Source: Clarkia xantiana subsp. parviflora (taxonomy: Eukaryota; Streptophyta; Magnoliopsida; Myrtales; Onagraceae). Taken from it: a DNA stretch of 64,000 bases. Within the stretch, counting starts at the first letter, position 1, and every line of letters starts with the position of its first letter. This document shows positions 44,225 through 54,405 of the stretch, in pieces. The notes under the pieces were generated by a model. The model saw only the letters and a list, made by a program, of their open reading frames with translations, was not told where the DNA came from and searched no databases. Both the position numbers and the translations under genes were made by a program. Location of the stretch: NCBI GenBank assembly GCA_036873135.1, contig JAPTYO010000008.1, positions 42,776,819-42,840,818 on the forward strand, read 5' to 3'.

Positions 44225-46948
44225 TTAGGCTTGGTCCTTGTCGGCGGCATCAGCGGGAGCAGGGTCCACAATATCTGTCGCAGAAGGTTCCATGGATTCA
44301 GCTGCTGGAGGGTCGATTATCGGGGGGGTCCACCGTCGGAGGATCGGCACTTGGAAGCTCAACCACGTCTTCAACACCCGCGGGAGTATTACCCTCATCA
44401 ATCTCCTTCGAGAGGGCGAAGTACCTCCTCGCGAAGGGAGCGAGAGTTTCAGATTTGTCGAAGTTGATGGCGTCGCCATACTCTAGATGGAGCTCCTCGA
44501 CTGCATTGAAGAGGGTGTTCTCCACCTCCGCGGTGCAGAATTTCACCGCGTTAGCTTGGAAGTCCTCCGACCCCCGATAATCTTCTCGGCCCTTGGTCTC
44601 AGCCGCGACCAGCTTTGAAGAAACCTCAGCAATTTGCTCCTCCAGAGCCTTCCTTTCAAGGACAAGTTTGTCCTCAGCAATTCGCCGCTCCTGCCGCTCC
44701 CGGTTCAGCAGCCCCTCGAAGTCACGAACCTGCTTTTGGAGGTCCCGAGTCTTTCGGTCGAGGATGGCCTGCTCCTTGGCCAGTTTTCCCCGTGAAGACT
44801 CGGAGGCCGCGAGATCCTCCTCAAGCTTAGCTATGACCGCAGGAGCCCCCTTTGCCTGCTCCTGCTCCAGGGCCTCCTCGAAGGCGAAGATGTACCCGAA
44901 GCAGCGGTTGATGTCCGCCATCTCCTGCGAAGGAAGAAAAGTGTTATTATATGGACAACCTGTCTTATTGATGAAGGAGAGAAAAGTAAGAGTCTTACCT
45001 CTATCCGGCGGATAGACATTTCTTGAACATCCCGGCGGATGTCCTCCCGATCCAAGGAAATCGGATACCTCAGAGTGGGCAGGATTGAGCCTGCTAGCAG
45101 ATGTGGAGCCAGCTCTGGGTATGCGTCCCCCTGTCGGAGCGGGACCCCTTGCAGCGTTTGGATCGGGGTCCAGGGAGCCTCCTTCTGCGCGGGGTCGAAA
45201 ACCTTGTAAAAACTCCCGTCGAAGGGGAGAGGAGAAGGACCGACTTGAGTCGTGGAGAGGCGCGCCTCCGACTCGCCCTGGGCCGGAGAGGGAGTGAAAT
45301 CATGGATGGGCGACGGCTGTCGCTGTTGTGAAGAAGGTGAAAGGGGCAGCCCCTTGGAGGTTGGTTTCAGTGGGGACTGCCCCGTCCTCCGACGATGAAT
45401 CAGGGAGCCACCCTCATCCGTCTCCTCGGAGGAGTCCAGATTCTCCACCCGACGAAATTGATCGCCGGTCGGGGTCTCTCCAGCCCCGAAAGGTGGTGCC
45501 CCTGCTGAAGGAGGCGCCCCTGCTGAAAGTGGTGCCCCCGCTGAAGCTCAAGCACCTGACGGAGTTCCCGAGTGACCTGCACCTAGAGGACGAGAGGCTT
45601 CAGAAACATAGTCAGGAAGTTGGTTAGGGCCCTTACACCAAACGACGCGCCGAGAAACATATTGATCTTTCCCGTGGAAGTTGTAGTAGCCCGCCTTCAG
45701 GACACGTTTAACATCTTCGATGCGGGCCTCCATGGTCGAAGGGACCAACTCCTTAGGAACTAGCTTCCTGTACGATTTAATAGCTAGACGGAGCTTTTTA
45801 CCTTCTTCAGCATTCTGGACATCGAAGAGTCTGTCCACTTCCACGCGGCTCCGCTTTGTCCTCTCCGTGGAGGGAGATCCCAACGGAGCAGCAGTTTCTT
45901 GGCCGACTTCCTCTTCCGCGCGGGGCGGACAGCGTCGGTCTCCCCCTGCTTAAGGATCGGATTGGTCAGCACGGATACCTTCTTAGCTGCAAGCAATGGA
46001 AAACAGAGATTAGAAATGTTACCCAAGGAACCATATTGGAGGGGCCGTCGAAGAGTTGACCCCCAGAGACTATGTCGAGGAGTCGGATCCTGGCATTCAC
46101 CAGGTCCCGCTCCGTTAAAAAATTTGCATCGAGGGGAGTATAGGACTCCCCCCATCGGTAAAGCTGGATAAGATGAAGGGTCTGGAAGTCTTCATCAGAA
46201 TAAGTGTGGTAGGCGGGAGGAGAGTCCGCTTCCACCTCCCATCGGGGCCAGGAGATTGAAGAGTTATTGATGAAGAAGTAGCTCCTCTTCCACCCGCTGT
46301 TATCGGACCCTGTGTCGACCAGGAGTCCCCAACCCTTGACAACCGTCCAGGTGTCACTGGTCCAGTTGCATAGCGCAAGTTGCGTCTTGTTCCACTTGGG
46401 CATCAGGGGGTAGAAGGCACAAACCCCCACCTCATTGCACTTCATCCCGTAGAAGGTTCTGAAGAGCTGGAGGCTGTAAACCCACTTCTGTCGGAAGCAG
46501 AGGACCTGGAAGGCGTTCCATAGGCGGATGGCATGGGGAGAGAAGGTATTTGGATGCGTCTTGTAATGTCGGCACATCTCAACCAGGGTGCCGCAGAAGG
46601 GGAATCGAATCCCCGCCGATATTTGCCCCGTGGAGACAAATACCTCCCCTTTCCGGGGACGGGTAACCTCAAGGTTACTCGGGAGGCGAGGCCAAGGATA
46701 TGGGAAGCGAGGCTCCCAGGTAGAAGTGATACAGCCCTCCCGGAGAGCGGCCTCGTAGGCAGTGCTTGAAATGTCGTTGGGTGCATAGTCGAAATTGAAG
46801 GGCTTTCTCCCCTCGGAACTGGATCCACTGTCTGAAATCAGCCATGGCAAGGAAAGGCACATTGGGTTTTTCGGAAAATTGCAAACGAATTAATCGAAGA
46901 TGAAAGAAAAGATATACAAGCATCAGGGAAGAAATCCTTACCATGCAT
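44225..46948 (-). CDS. Element D antisense gene copy 2 (multi-exon, complete but damaged)
   Basis: Exon 1 is a 7-nt coding start (ATG at 46948) with donor GTAAGG at 46941. The acceptor TTTCAG ends at 46832, and joining them keeps the downstream frame open. Exon 2 (46831 to about 46030) holds the Transposase_28-like domain: RFPFCGTLVEMCRHY, HAIRLWNAFQVLC, WKRSYFFIN. After acceptor TTGCTTGCAG (exon from 45986) come a Lys/Arg-rich stretch, then VDRLFDVQ and KRVLKAGYYNFH segments in a second frame, suggesting a shift near 45885. A Pro/Ser linker exon and the final coiled-coil exon (acceptor near 44929, MADINRC) complete it. A G-run at 44323-44329 is one base longer than in copy 1 and shifts the tail. 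Antisense ORF of Tat elements; function unknown. Confidence 0.74.
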
Positions 46949-47096
46949 GATGACTTGAATCGGAAGGGATGATCTGAAAGGTCGCCGGAAAGTTGATCGG
47001 AGAGCAGAAAGCCAAGGAAGAGCTTGAGTTCTCAAAGTTGCAGAGCTTTTCGAAATCACGAAAACGGTAAAAGAGAAACAGTGCCCAGGGGTAGGG

Positions 47097-47103
47097 TTTT
47101 ATA
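47097..47103 (-). promoter_or_regulatory. Candidate TATA box of D antisense unit
   Basis: The minus strand reads CTCCTATAAAACCC, about 150 bp upstream of the antisense ATG at 46948. A pyrimidine-rich leader (TTTCTCTTTTACCG) follows. Confidence 0.55.
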
Positions 47104-47484
47104 GGAGAGAGGACAGTCGAAAGGACGTTCTAATCTGGATCGTCGAAGTCGAAGCGTTTTAATCTGAGCCATTGAGATGAAATGTACAGAATGACAACGG
47201 GCGTAATGATGAAACGGCCTGAAAAGCACTTTTTCAGAAAAAGCAGGCGCGAAAAATCAGGCACGGGTGCCAAAGACGTCGCTTCGTTATCTGCTGCATT
47301 TAATGGCTGGGGAACCGAGGAGTCTTCTCAGATTTGGTGGTTATCCTCAAGGTATCGAGGAAACGTGAATGAGAAGATTCGTATCAAGTGACGTTATCAA
47401 GGGAAAAGTCCCCGACTCCGATGTCGGGAGGTCGGGAGTTGAAAGCCAAGACGAACTGTAAGTCCCTCATGTATTGGGGGCAAA

Positions 47485-48172
47485 TGATGGGTTTCGCTAC
47501 GGCTGTTAGGCCTGTTAACGGCGAGTAAACGGTGAATAGGCCCGCTGGGCTCTAAAAGGAGGTCAAGATGACCAATGCGAAAGGTCCCGACAGAGGGAGT
47601 CCCGATGGTGAAAGGTCCCGACAGAGTCGGTCCCGATAGGCGAGCTAGGCGCTCCCGATGAGATGCATTTAAGTAGGCCCTGATGACGAATCCCTGAGAA
47701 TGTTGGCCCTGTCACGATGACGAGGGGCCCCGAGCGGTGACACAATGAGACAACTCTGGAGTCCCCGATATTGGTCGGGACTTGCTATCAGAGGTTGAGG
47801 CCGAGATACGCGGAGCGTGGCCGAGATAAGCGAGATCATGGCCTAGATAGGCGGGAGCGTGGCCGAGATACGCGGAGCATGGCCGAGATAGGCGGGATCG
47901 TGGCCGAGATACGCGGAACGCGGGCTAACCACCCCAGCGGTTCTCCAGGTAACTGAGGTAGCTCTTCGCCTATAAAAGGGCAGAAGTTACCTAAGTTTGA
48001 ATACAATTACATACTGAGACTCTTGCTTGCCAGTTTATACGAGATACTCATTTAAGCATCGGAGAGGGATTCTGGGTCACCGCCCGGTTTATCCCCTCTT
48101 GCAGGATTATGTGGAGCGAAGGAGTTCGGATCGCCGTCAAGACCGTACCGGAGTTCCAACCGTGATCCAACA
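47485..48172 (+). repeat. Element D 3' LTR (688 bp)
   Basis: TGATGGGTTTCGC...GATCCAACA after polypurine tract TTGGGGGCAAA. TATA box TATAAAAGGG at 47971-47980. A few differences from the 5' LTR are visible (for example GGGCTC versus GGGCCC near the start), plus loss of about one 20-bp minisatellite unit. Confidence 0.95.
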
Positions 48173-48177
48173 AGGCC
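48173..48177. repeat. Target site duplication of element D (AGGCC), right
   Basis: AGGCC directly after the LTR end; matches 35399-35403. Confidence 0.93.
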
Positions 48178-48385
48178 CAAGCCACCAAGGCTAGGGCTTT
48201 AGGCCTCAAAAATTTGTAGGCCTCATAAATAGTCTAAAGAAAATATATTTATATTTCTCTCATTTCTCGTTTATTTCATGCTTTTTTGTCTTTAATTAAG
48301 TTTTCCATATTAAATTATAATTAGCATTAAATTATACATAAAGCTACATATTTAATTCTACACAATCATAATTATCTATAATTAA

Positions 48386-48969
48386 GGGTTAAAGGTACTT
48401 TTCATACCACATGTTTGACCGAATGTGGCTTTTAGTACTGGATGTTTAGTTTTGTATATTTTTAGTACCAGACGTTTGAAAAAATGTGGCTTTTGGTACA
48501 TCCATTGGTTGACCGTTAGTTTTGGCCATTAAATGACATGTGCAAGTCACGTGATCGACTCTAAACTTTTAATTTTGTTCAATTTAGTCCCTCAAATATA
48601 TTCATAACTTTATTTTGTTTAATTTAGTCATAAAGCTTCAAAATCGAACCCAATTGGGACCTATCTCCAATTGGGTAAATTTGACCCAAATGGGGCTATG
48701 TCAATTGAATTCGATTTGTTTAATTGGGTCCGATTTTGAAGTGTTATGACTAAGTTAAAGAAAATAAAAATTAGGAATATATTTGTGGGACTAAACTGAA
48801 CAAAATTAAAAGTTTAGAGTCGGTCACGTGACTTGCACATGTCATTTAACGGCCAAAACTAATGGCCACATTTTTTCAAACGTTTGGTACCAAAAGTATA
48901 CAAAACTAAACATCCAGTACTAAAAGCCACATTCGGTCAAACATGTGGTATCAAAAGTACATTTAACCC
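48386..48969. mobile_element. Foldback Mutator-like MITE 1 (584 bp)
   Basis: Starts GGGTTAAAGGTACTTTT and ends with its near-complement AAAAGTACATTTAACCC. The two halves are complementary over most of their length (left TGTGGCTTTTAGTACTGGATG, right CATCCAGTACTAAAAGCCACA). A perfect 9-bp target duplication TATAATTAA lies at 48377-48385 and 48970-48978. It is nested in the hAT element and has no coding capacity. Confidence 0.9.
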
Positions 48970-49465
48970 TATAATTAATCAACTACATAATTCTACATTT
49001 TAATTAATTACTTTTGTTACTTTATTTTTATTTTTATTTTTTGTCATTATAACTAAACTTACTTTCTATTTAGTAACTAGATTCTAACATTAATTTACAT
49101 ATGTTCTAATTTTATTTTATTTTTCTTATGAACTTATAATTCAATTTTAATGAAACAATGATAAATTGATCTTTTTTTTCTTAAATCAGTGGTAAATTCA
49201 CGATTAAAATTTGCCTTTCAACACTACATTAAATCATTCCAACAAAGTCATACGGTTGCTAGAGTAAATCAACCGACTCGGTCTATTTGTATTAAAAAAA
49301 AATTATTTACCAATTCAATATAAATATATATTTTTTTTCACCTTTTTTATTTTATTTTAACGTATTTGCACAGTTTTTTTTTATTAAGTAATAGGTATAT
49401 ATAGTTTTTCTTCCAGAAATTTTAATATTTCCACTATAAAATATAAATCTGACTATTTAAAGCTT

Positions 49466-50252
49466 GGGTTTATAGGTTATTTGGTACCCTATGTTTGCCG
49501 ACTTTTGGCTTTTGGTACCACATGTTTGATTTTGCCTATTTTTGGTACCATACGTTTGCGAATTTTATACTTTTGGTCCGACCGTTAGTTGACCGTTAGT
49601 TTGACCGTTAAATAGTCACGTGACTTGCACATGCATAGCCTTAAATTTTGATTTTATTCAATTTAGTCCTCAAATCTTTTATGATAACTTTTTATTTTTG
49701 CAATTTAGCACTTAAACATTTTCAACCACACCCTAGGACTAAATTGACCTAGCAATGGTTCGACTCATGGCTAGGTCGGACCATGGCTAGGGTTGCCGGA
49801 CCCGAGAGACCCTAACCATGGTCCGACCTAGCCATGGGTCGGACTATGGCTAGGTCAATTAAGCAATTGGGTCCAATTGACCTATCCATGGTTCGACCCA
49901 TGGTTAGGTTGGACCATGGTTAGGGTTGTCCGGGTCCGGCGACCTAGCCATGGGTCTAACCATGGCTATGTCAATTTAGTACTAGGGTGCGGTTGAAAAT
50001 GTTTAAGGGCTAAATTGCGAAAATAAAAAGTTACGACAAGAAATTGGAGGACTAAATTGAACAAAATAAAAATTTGGGGCTAGGCATGTGCAAGTCACGT
50101 GACTATTTAACGGTCAAACTGACGGTCAACTAACGGTCGGACCAAAAATATACAATGGGCAAACGTATGGTACCGAAAATAGTTAAAATCAAACATGTGG
50201 TACCAAAAGCCAAAAATGGACAAACATAGGGTACCAAAAGACCTATAAACCC
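49466..50252. mobile_element. Foldback Mutator-like MITE 2 (787 bp)
   Basis: Starts GGGTTTATAGGTTATTTGG and ends AAAAGACCTATAAACCC. The arms are complementary, and the interior has alternating GACCTAGCCATGGGTCGG and CCATGGCTAGG motifs. A perfect 9-bp target duplication TTAAAGCTT lies at 49457-49465 and 50253-50261. It is nested in the hAT element. Confidence 0.92.
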
Positions 50253-50616
50253 TTAAAGCTTTAGAGAAATAGAATAATCGAAAGTTGTAAGGGAATATTA
50301 TTAATAAATCAAGTGATTGTTGCTTCAAGTGGAAAAAAAAGTTTTTTTTTATAAATAATATTAAAAAAGCTTATTTAAGATCAACCATGTCTCAATAAAT
50401 ATTAAATGTATTAGCTATATTATCATTTCAAAATGAAATTTAGGAAAAAATTGAGTATAAACCTTTGATTAATGATTTTGTATCCAGTATCTATAAAGAA
50501 TCGAAAAATAAATTCTAAATAAAAATTATAATATAAAAAGGCACTTTTTTTTTTGCTAAAGAAGGCCACAAATTGAAACCTCGCTTTAGGCCTCAATTTC
50601 TGTTTAGACGGCCCTG

Positions 50617-50624
50617 CCTCCGCT
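50617..50624. repeat. Target site duplication of hAT element (CCTCCGCT), right
   Basis: CCTCCGCT directly after the terminal GGCCCTG; matches 35378-35385. Confidence 0.85.
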
Positions 50625-51745
50625 ACTGCTGTGCGCGAACACGTTTATAAACTAATAGATCTGAAAAAAGTTATAGGGATGCAATACAAGAAGATATTTT
50701 GAAAGAAAATAGTAGATTATATATCAACATGCGAAATTAATTATTTAGACTTTATTGGTAATTTTATTTTATGGTGTATATATTTAATTGTAATTTATTA
50801 TTTCTTCGTTGAAATTAATAGTTCATTCCTTATACGTATTTTCAATTTATGATGTATATATATTTGATTGTAATCAATTGCTTATTTCTTATTATTGTTT
50901 CCTCTTTTTGAAAATTTGATTTGTATGTGTCACGTATATTTATTTCCCTTTTCGTAGACTTTTTATTTGGATAGATCTGAAACCCTTCTGTAATATTCAC
51001 ATGAAAGACACTGTCATAGAAATTAAATAAGATATATCACATCTTTTACAAACCCATCAAGTAGAGGAAAAACCATCAACAATGCAGCATATTGCAATTG
51101 ATCATTTCTTATAATATTTTGATCAATTTGATTTTAGTCATGTAACTTGAGTTATGTACTATGTTTACATAAATATTTAATATTTGCATTTACATTTACA
51201 TTGATATCACTGATGAGGTATTTTATTATATCTTTGTACTTGAATATTAATTAATTATTATTTAATTACATTTACTTTAAAACGTCTGCTTTAAATTGCT
51301 GAAAATAAATAAACACATAAAAAACTATGTTCAATATAATAAGATTAGATAAACAAATAGACAATTCATATGAAATAGCAGTTGTTTAATAAATAACTAA
51401 TAAATTAAAACTACAATATATAACACGTAGTTGATATATGGTTTTAGTGTATACAATCAATATATAACTATGTTTAGTCTCTTGAATTTATAAAAATAGG
51501 AAAATAAAAAATAAATAGATGAGGTTAGAAAGAAATGTGAACTCAAGTGTAAAAAATAAATAAAATTAAGAAAACACATTTTTTATTAGATACTATATAT
51601 ATAATTTGGATATGTTTAATGTGTGTATATATTTAATCTTTTGTCCCACTTAGCTGTCAAAAAGAAATTACACTGTATAATGCGTTGACATCTTTGAGTA
51701 AGTAAAATCAAGTGTTTAAAAAATTTATAAAACAAATTTTTTTTT
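50625..51745. other. AT-rich DNA with no gene, right arm of the presumed Helitron
   Basis: No ORF or conserved domain. Continuous with 32.8-35.4 kb once the hAT element is removed. Confidence 0.5.
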
Positions 51746-52262
51746 AGGTTAACAGGTCTTTTGGCCTATGATGTTTGATCATTTTTTTGTTTTAGTCCAT
51801 GATGTTTTTTTTCCCTAGTTTTGGTACCATATGTTTACAGATTTTTTTATAGTTTTGGTCCGACCGTTACATTCCGTCCATTTTTTGACATGTACAAGTC
51901 ACGTGATCCACCCTAAACTTTCAATTTTGTTCAATTTAGTCCCTCTAATACTTTCCTAACATTTTTTATGTTCAATTTAGTCCCGAAGTTTCAATTGGAC
52001 CTATTGTCCAATTGGGGTCAATTTTGAAACTTCGGGACTAAATTGAACAAAAAAAAGGTTAAGAAAGTATTAGAGGGACTAAATTTAAAGTTTAGAGTGG
52101 ATCACGTGACTTGAACATGTCAAAAAATGGACGGAATGTAACGGTTAGACCAAAACTAGAAAAAATCTGCAAACATATGATACCAAAACTAGGTAAAAAA
52201 GAACATCATGGACCAAAACCCAAAAGTTGTCAAACATCATGGACCAAAACACCTATTAACCC
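51746..52262. mobile_element. Foldback Mutator-like MITE 3 (517 bp)
   Basis: Starts AGGTTAACAGGTCTTTTGG and ends CCAAAACACCTATTAACCC. The long complementary arms share TTTAGTCC and GTCACGTGAT motifs with MITE 1. It is flanked by nine T residues on both sides (51737-51745 and 52263-52271), consistent with a 9-bp duplication in a T-run. Confidence 0.82.
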
Positions 52263-52271
52263 TTTTTTTTT

Positions 52272-52811
52272 ATAAAATACTATCTACATATTTTTATTTA
52301 TATAATATTATAAATTGGATATGTTTAATGTATGGAAATAAGTTAGCACCATATGTTTGCAATTAAATTAAAAAAAAATTGGCAAAAATAAGCGATTATA
52401 TTTACATTATACTTGAAGTAATAATTAAAATTTTAAATTATCAATTAAATGTAGAAGTTCCTATCATACACATGTGTTCAATATATAAAAACTTTATTAT
52501 ATACAAAGATTATAAGTTATAATTGACAATAATATTTAATAAGTAATTATTTATTTAAATATTTGAAGGTTTGTAATGAGTATTCCCGAAATTCGTTATA
52601 TCATACGTGTAAACCTATTAACTAATGAATAGAAAATATGTTCACGCATGTTAAGACTGAATTATATAAGCTTGTACATACACCTTAAATGTGTAGTAAA
52701 TAGTAATGTCTCATTTGTCTTGAATAAATTATTTTGATAAATAAAACCAAACAATTTCATTATCAAATTAGATTTTTTGTAATATTATAACAGTTATATA
52801 AAAATTATTTA
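52272..52811. other. AT-rich DNA with no gene
   Basis: Nothing recognisable between MITE 3 and the Helitron terminus. Confidence 0.45.
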
Positions 52812-52839
52812 CCGCGCAACGCGCGGGTCAGCCACCTAG
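52812..52839 (+). mobile_element. Helitron 3' terminus
   Basis: The hairpin CCGCGC-AAC-GCGCGG (52812-52826) is followed 9 bases later by CTAG (52836-52839) and a host T. A short GC-rich hairpin about 10 nt before CTRR, in otherwise AT-rich DNA, is the standard Helitron 3' signature. The body would extend left, with candidate starts at 33173 or 34375. No Rep/helicase gene is seen, so it is non-autonomous. Confidence 0.8.
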
Positions 52840-52840
52840 T

Positions 52841-53324
52841 ACAATTATATATTGAATCAAATCAAGTTGGAGTGTAGAAAACGTCGAGAGAATGAGGTAT
52901 CAGAAGTTGGATTTTTCTACTATGCTTTGGGAGCACCATACTTTTGGTTTTTTTAATACTATTGTGGACTTAATTGTAACATAAGTAAAACTTTAAAAGT
53001 ATGAAAAAAATATGAATTTTTTTAACTACACTTAAGATGTGTATCATACAATTAATAATATAAATTTCCATATGTGGTTCACCTATAGGGTAATAGAAAA
53101 ATAAAAAAAATTAGTGGCAAAATCATGGTGCTCCAAGAGCATTGTAGAAAGGTCCTCAGAAGTTCTATTTCTTTTTGCTACACTCAAAGATTTAGCATAA
53201 AAATAAATTAGAAAATATGATTTAAATTAGAGTCAAGATTTTCTCCCTGTAATAAACTAGGATTGTCATTATTATAATGTAATCTATATATAATTGCACA
53301 TATATTTTTCATATTCTGAATGCT
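52841..53324. other. AT-rich DNA with no gene
   Basis: Contains an imperfect pair (TATGCTTTGGGAGCACCATA near 52920 and its partial complement CATGGTGCTCCAAGAGCATTG near 53125). These may be ends of a small decayed inverted-repeat element, but no target duplication was recognised. Confidence 0.35.
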
Positions 53325-54400
53325 TAACTTTGGAATTTCTATTAAATATCCAATCAACTGTTGTTATTCTATATCACCACATATATACCTTGATAAATAT
53401 TACTTTCAAATCTCCTTAATTGCGGGTTAAAAATTTATTTAATATAAAATTTGAATATATATTGTTACCTTACCAAATATTTCTATATATATCAATTTTA
53501 TTTAATTATATATGACCATGTATGTATCATTATCCTTCGTAATTAGTATTGTAAAATCTTCTTAATAGAAAAATTTAATCTTTAAAGTATTATATTATCA
53601 AATATTACATAACCATGTATATCAATGGTATTTTTTTTATTATTAAGCTTTCTTAATCATAAATTTTAATTTATATATTATAAAAAAAATTAATTCATTT
53701 AAATTATAAAAAAATTCTTATATTAATAATAAAATTAAAAATTGTATATATGATAAAATATGAATTACAATAGTCAAGTAAAAATTAGTAACATGAAGTT
53801 ATTTTGATGGAATAGTTATACGAATGCATATATTACATATATGTAAAATCTGGAAATTCTATTTAATATTCAATTCATTTATATATTTTATATCACAATA
53901 TATATATATATATATCTTAATAATTTTTACTTCCAAATTTTCCTAATCTTTGGCAAAAAAATACTTATTATAAAATTTGATAGTACACTTATTATACTAT
54001 CTAATATTTCCAAATATGACTGTATCATGCATTTGCAAATATATTATTATTCTTATTAATTAGTATGGTAATGTTTCCTTAATAGAATAAATTATTATTA
54101 TTATAAAATATTACATTATCATATAAATCCATCATATTTTTTAATCAACAAACATTTTTTAAAAATAAATTTTACTTTATAATAATTATTGTATATACAT
54201 AATACAATAAATATAAAATATTTATTTAAAATATAAAATATTTTTTTATTATTATTAATAAATTTAGATTTTTTATACCGATTAAAATATGAATCAAGAT
54301 GGTTAAGTAAAAATTAGTAAAATGAGGTTATTTTGAAGGATTAATTATATACAATTGATAAATATATGTATATATATTTCATAAGTGGAATACTAATAAA
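53325..54400. repeat. Diverged direct repeat, two copies of about 535 bp
   Basis: Copy 1 (about 53325-53860) and copy 2 (about 53865-54400) share a sequence order: GGAATTTCTATTAAATATCCAAT..., TATCACCACATATATA..., TTAGTATTGTAAAATCTTCTTAATAG, and AAGTAAAAATTAGTAACATGAAGTTATTTTGATGG. Many substitutions and small indels separate them. AT-rich and noncoding. Confidence 0.65.
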
Positions 54401-54405
54401 TATTT

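Larger units (their letters stand above)
39088..45706 (+). repeat. Internal tandem duplication of element D (two ~3.3-kb units)
   Basis: Unit 1 spans 39088-42471 and unit 2 spans 42490-45706. Both start GGTGATCTTGTCGACC and end TTCAGGACACG. Order in each: integrase, tandem-repeat 3' UTR, antisense-gene C-terminal exons. In the first 215 aligned bases I count about four differences. An 18-bp filler (42472-42489, AGGAGTTTCCCCTCGGAG) sits at the joint. Unit 1 is longer mainly because its 3' UTR array is longer. Confidence 0.92.
35404..48172 (+). mobile_element. Element D: complete Tat-lineage LTR retrotransposon with internal duplication
   Basis: 12.8 kb between perfect AGGCC duplications. Layout: 5' LTR 35404-36110, PBS 36112-36127, gag, protease, a deletion that removes RT and the first RNase H, the archaeal-type RNase H end, integrase copy 1, a tandem-repeat 3' UTR and antisense gene copy 1 (truncated). 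A second integrase, 3' UTR and antisense gene (complete) follow, then the polypurine tract TTGGGGGCAAA and 3' LTR 47485-48172. It is the same family as F. It cannot be autonomous because RT is absent. Confidence 0.94.
35386..50616. mobile_element. Non-autonomous hAT element interrupted by element D and two MITEs
   Basis: The ends are imperfect inverted repeats: left CAGGCCCGGCCTAA, right (reversed) CAGGGCCGTCTAA. Both are followed internally by TAGGCCTCAA-like motifs. Perfect 8-bp duplications (CCTCCGCT) flank it. With element D (35404-48172) and MITEs 1 and 2 removed, only about 1 kb of AT-rich sequence remains, with no transposase. D inserted just 18 bp inside the left end. Confidence 0.8.
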
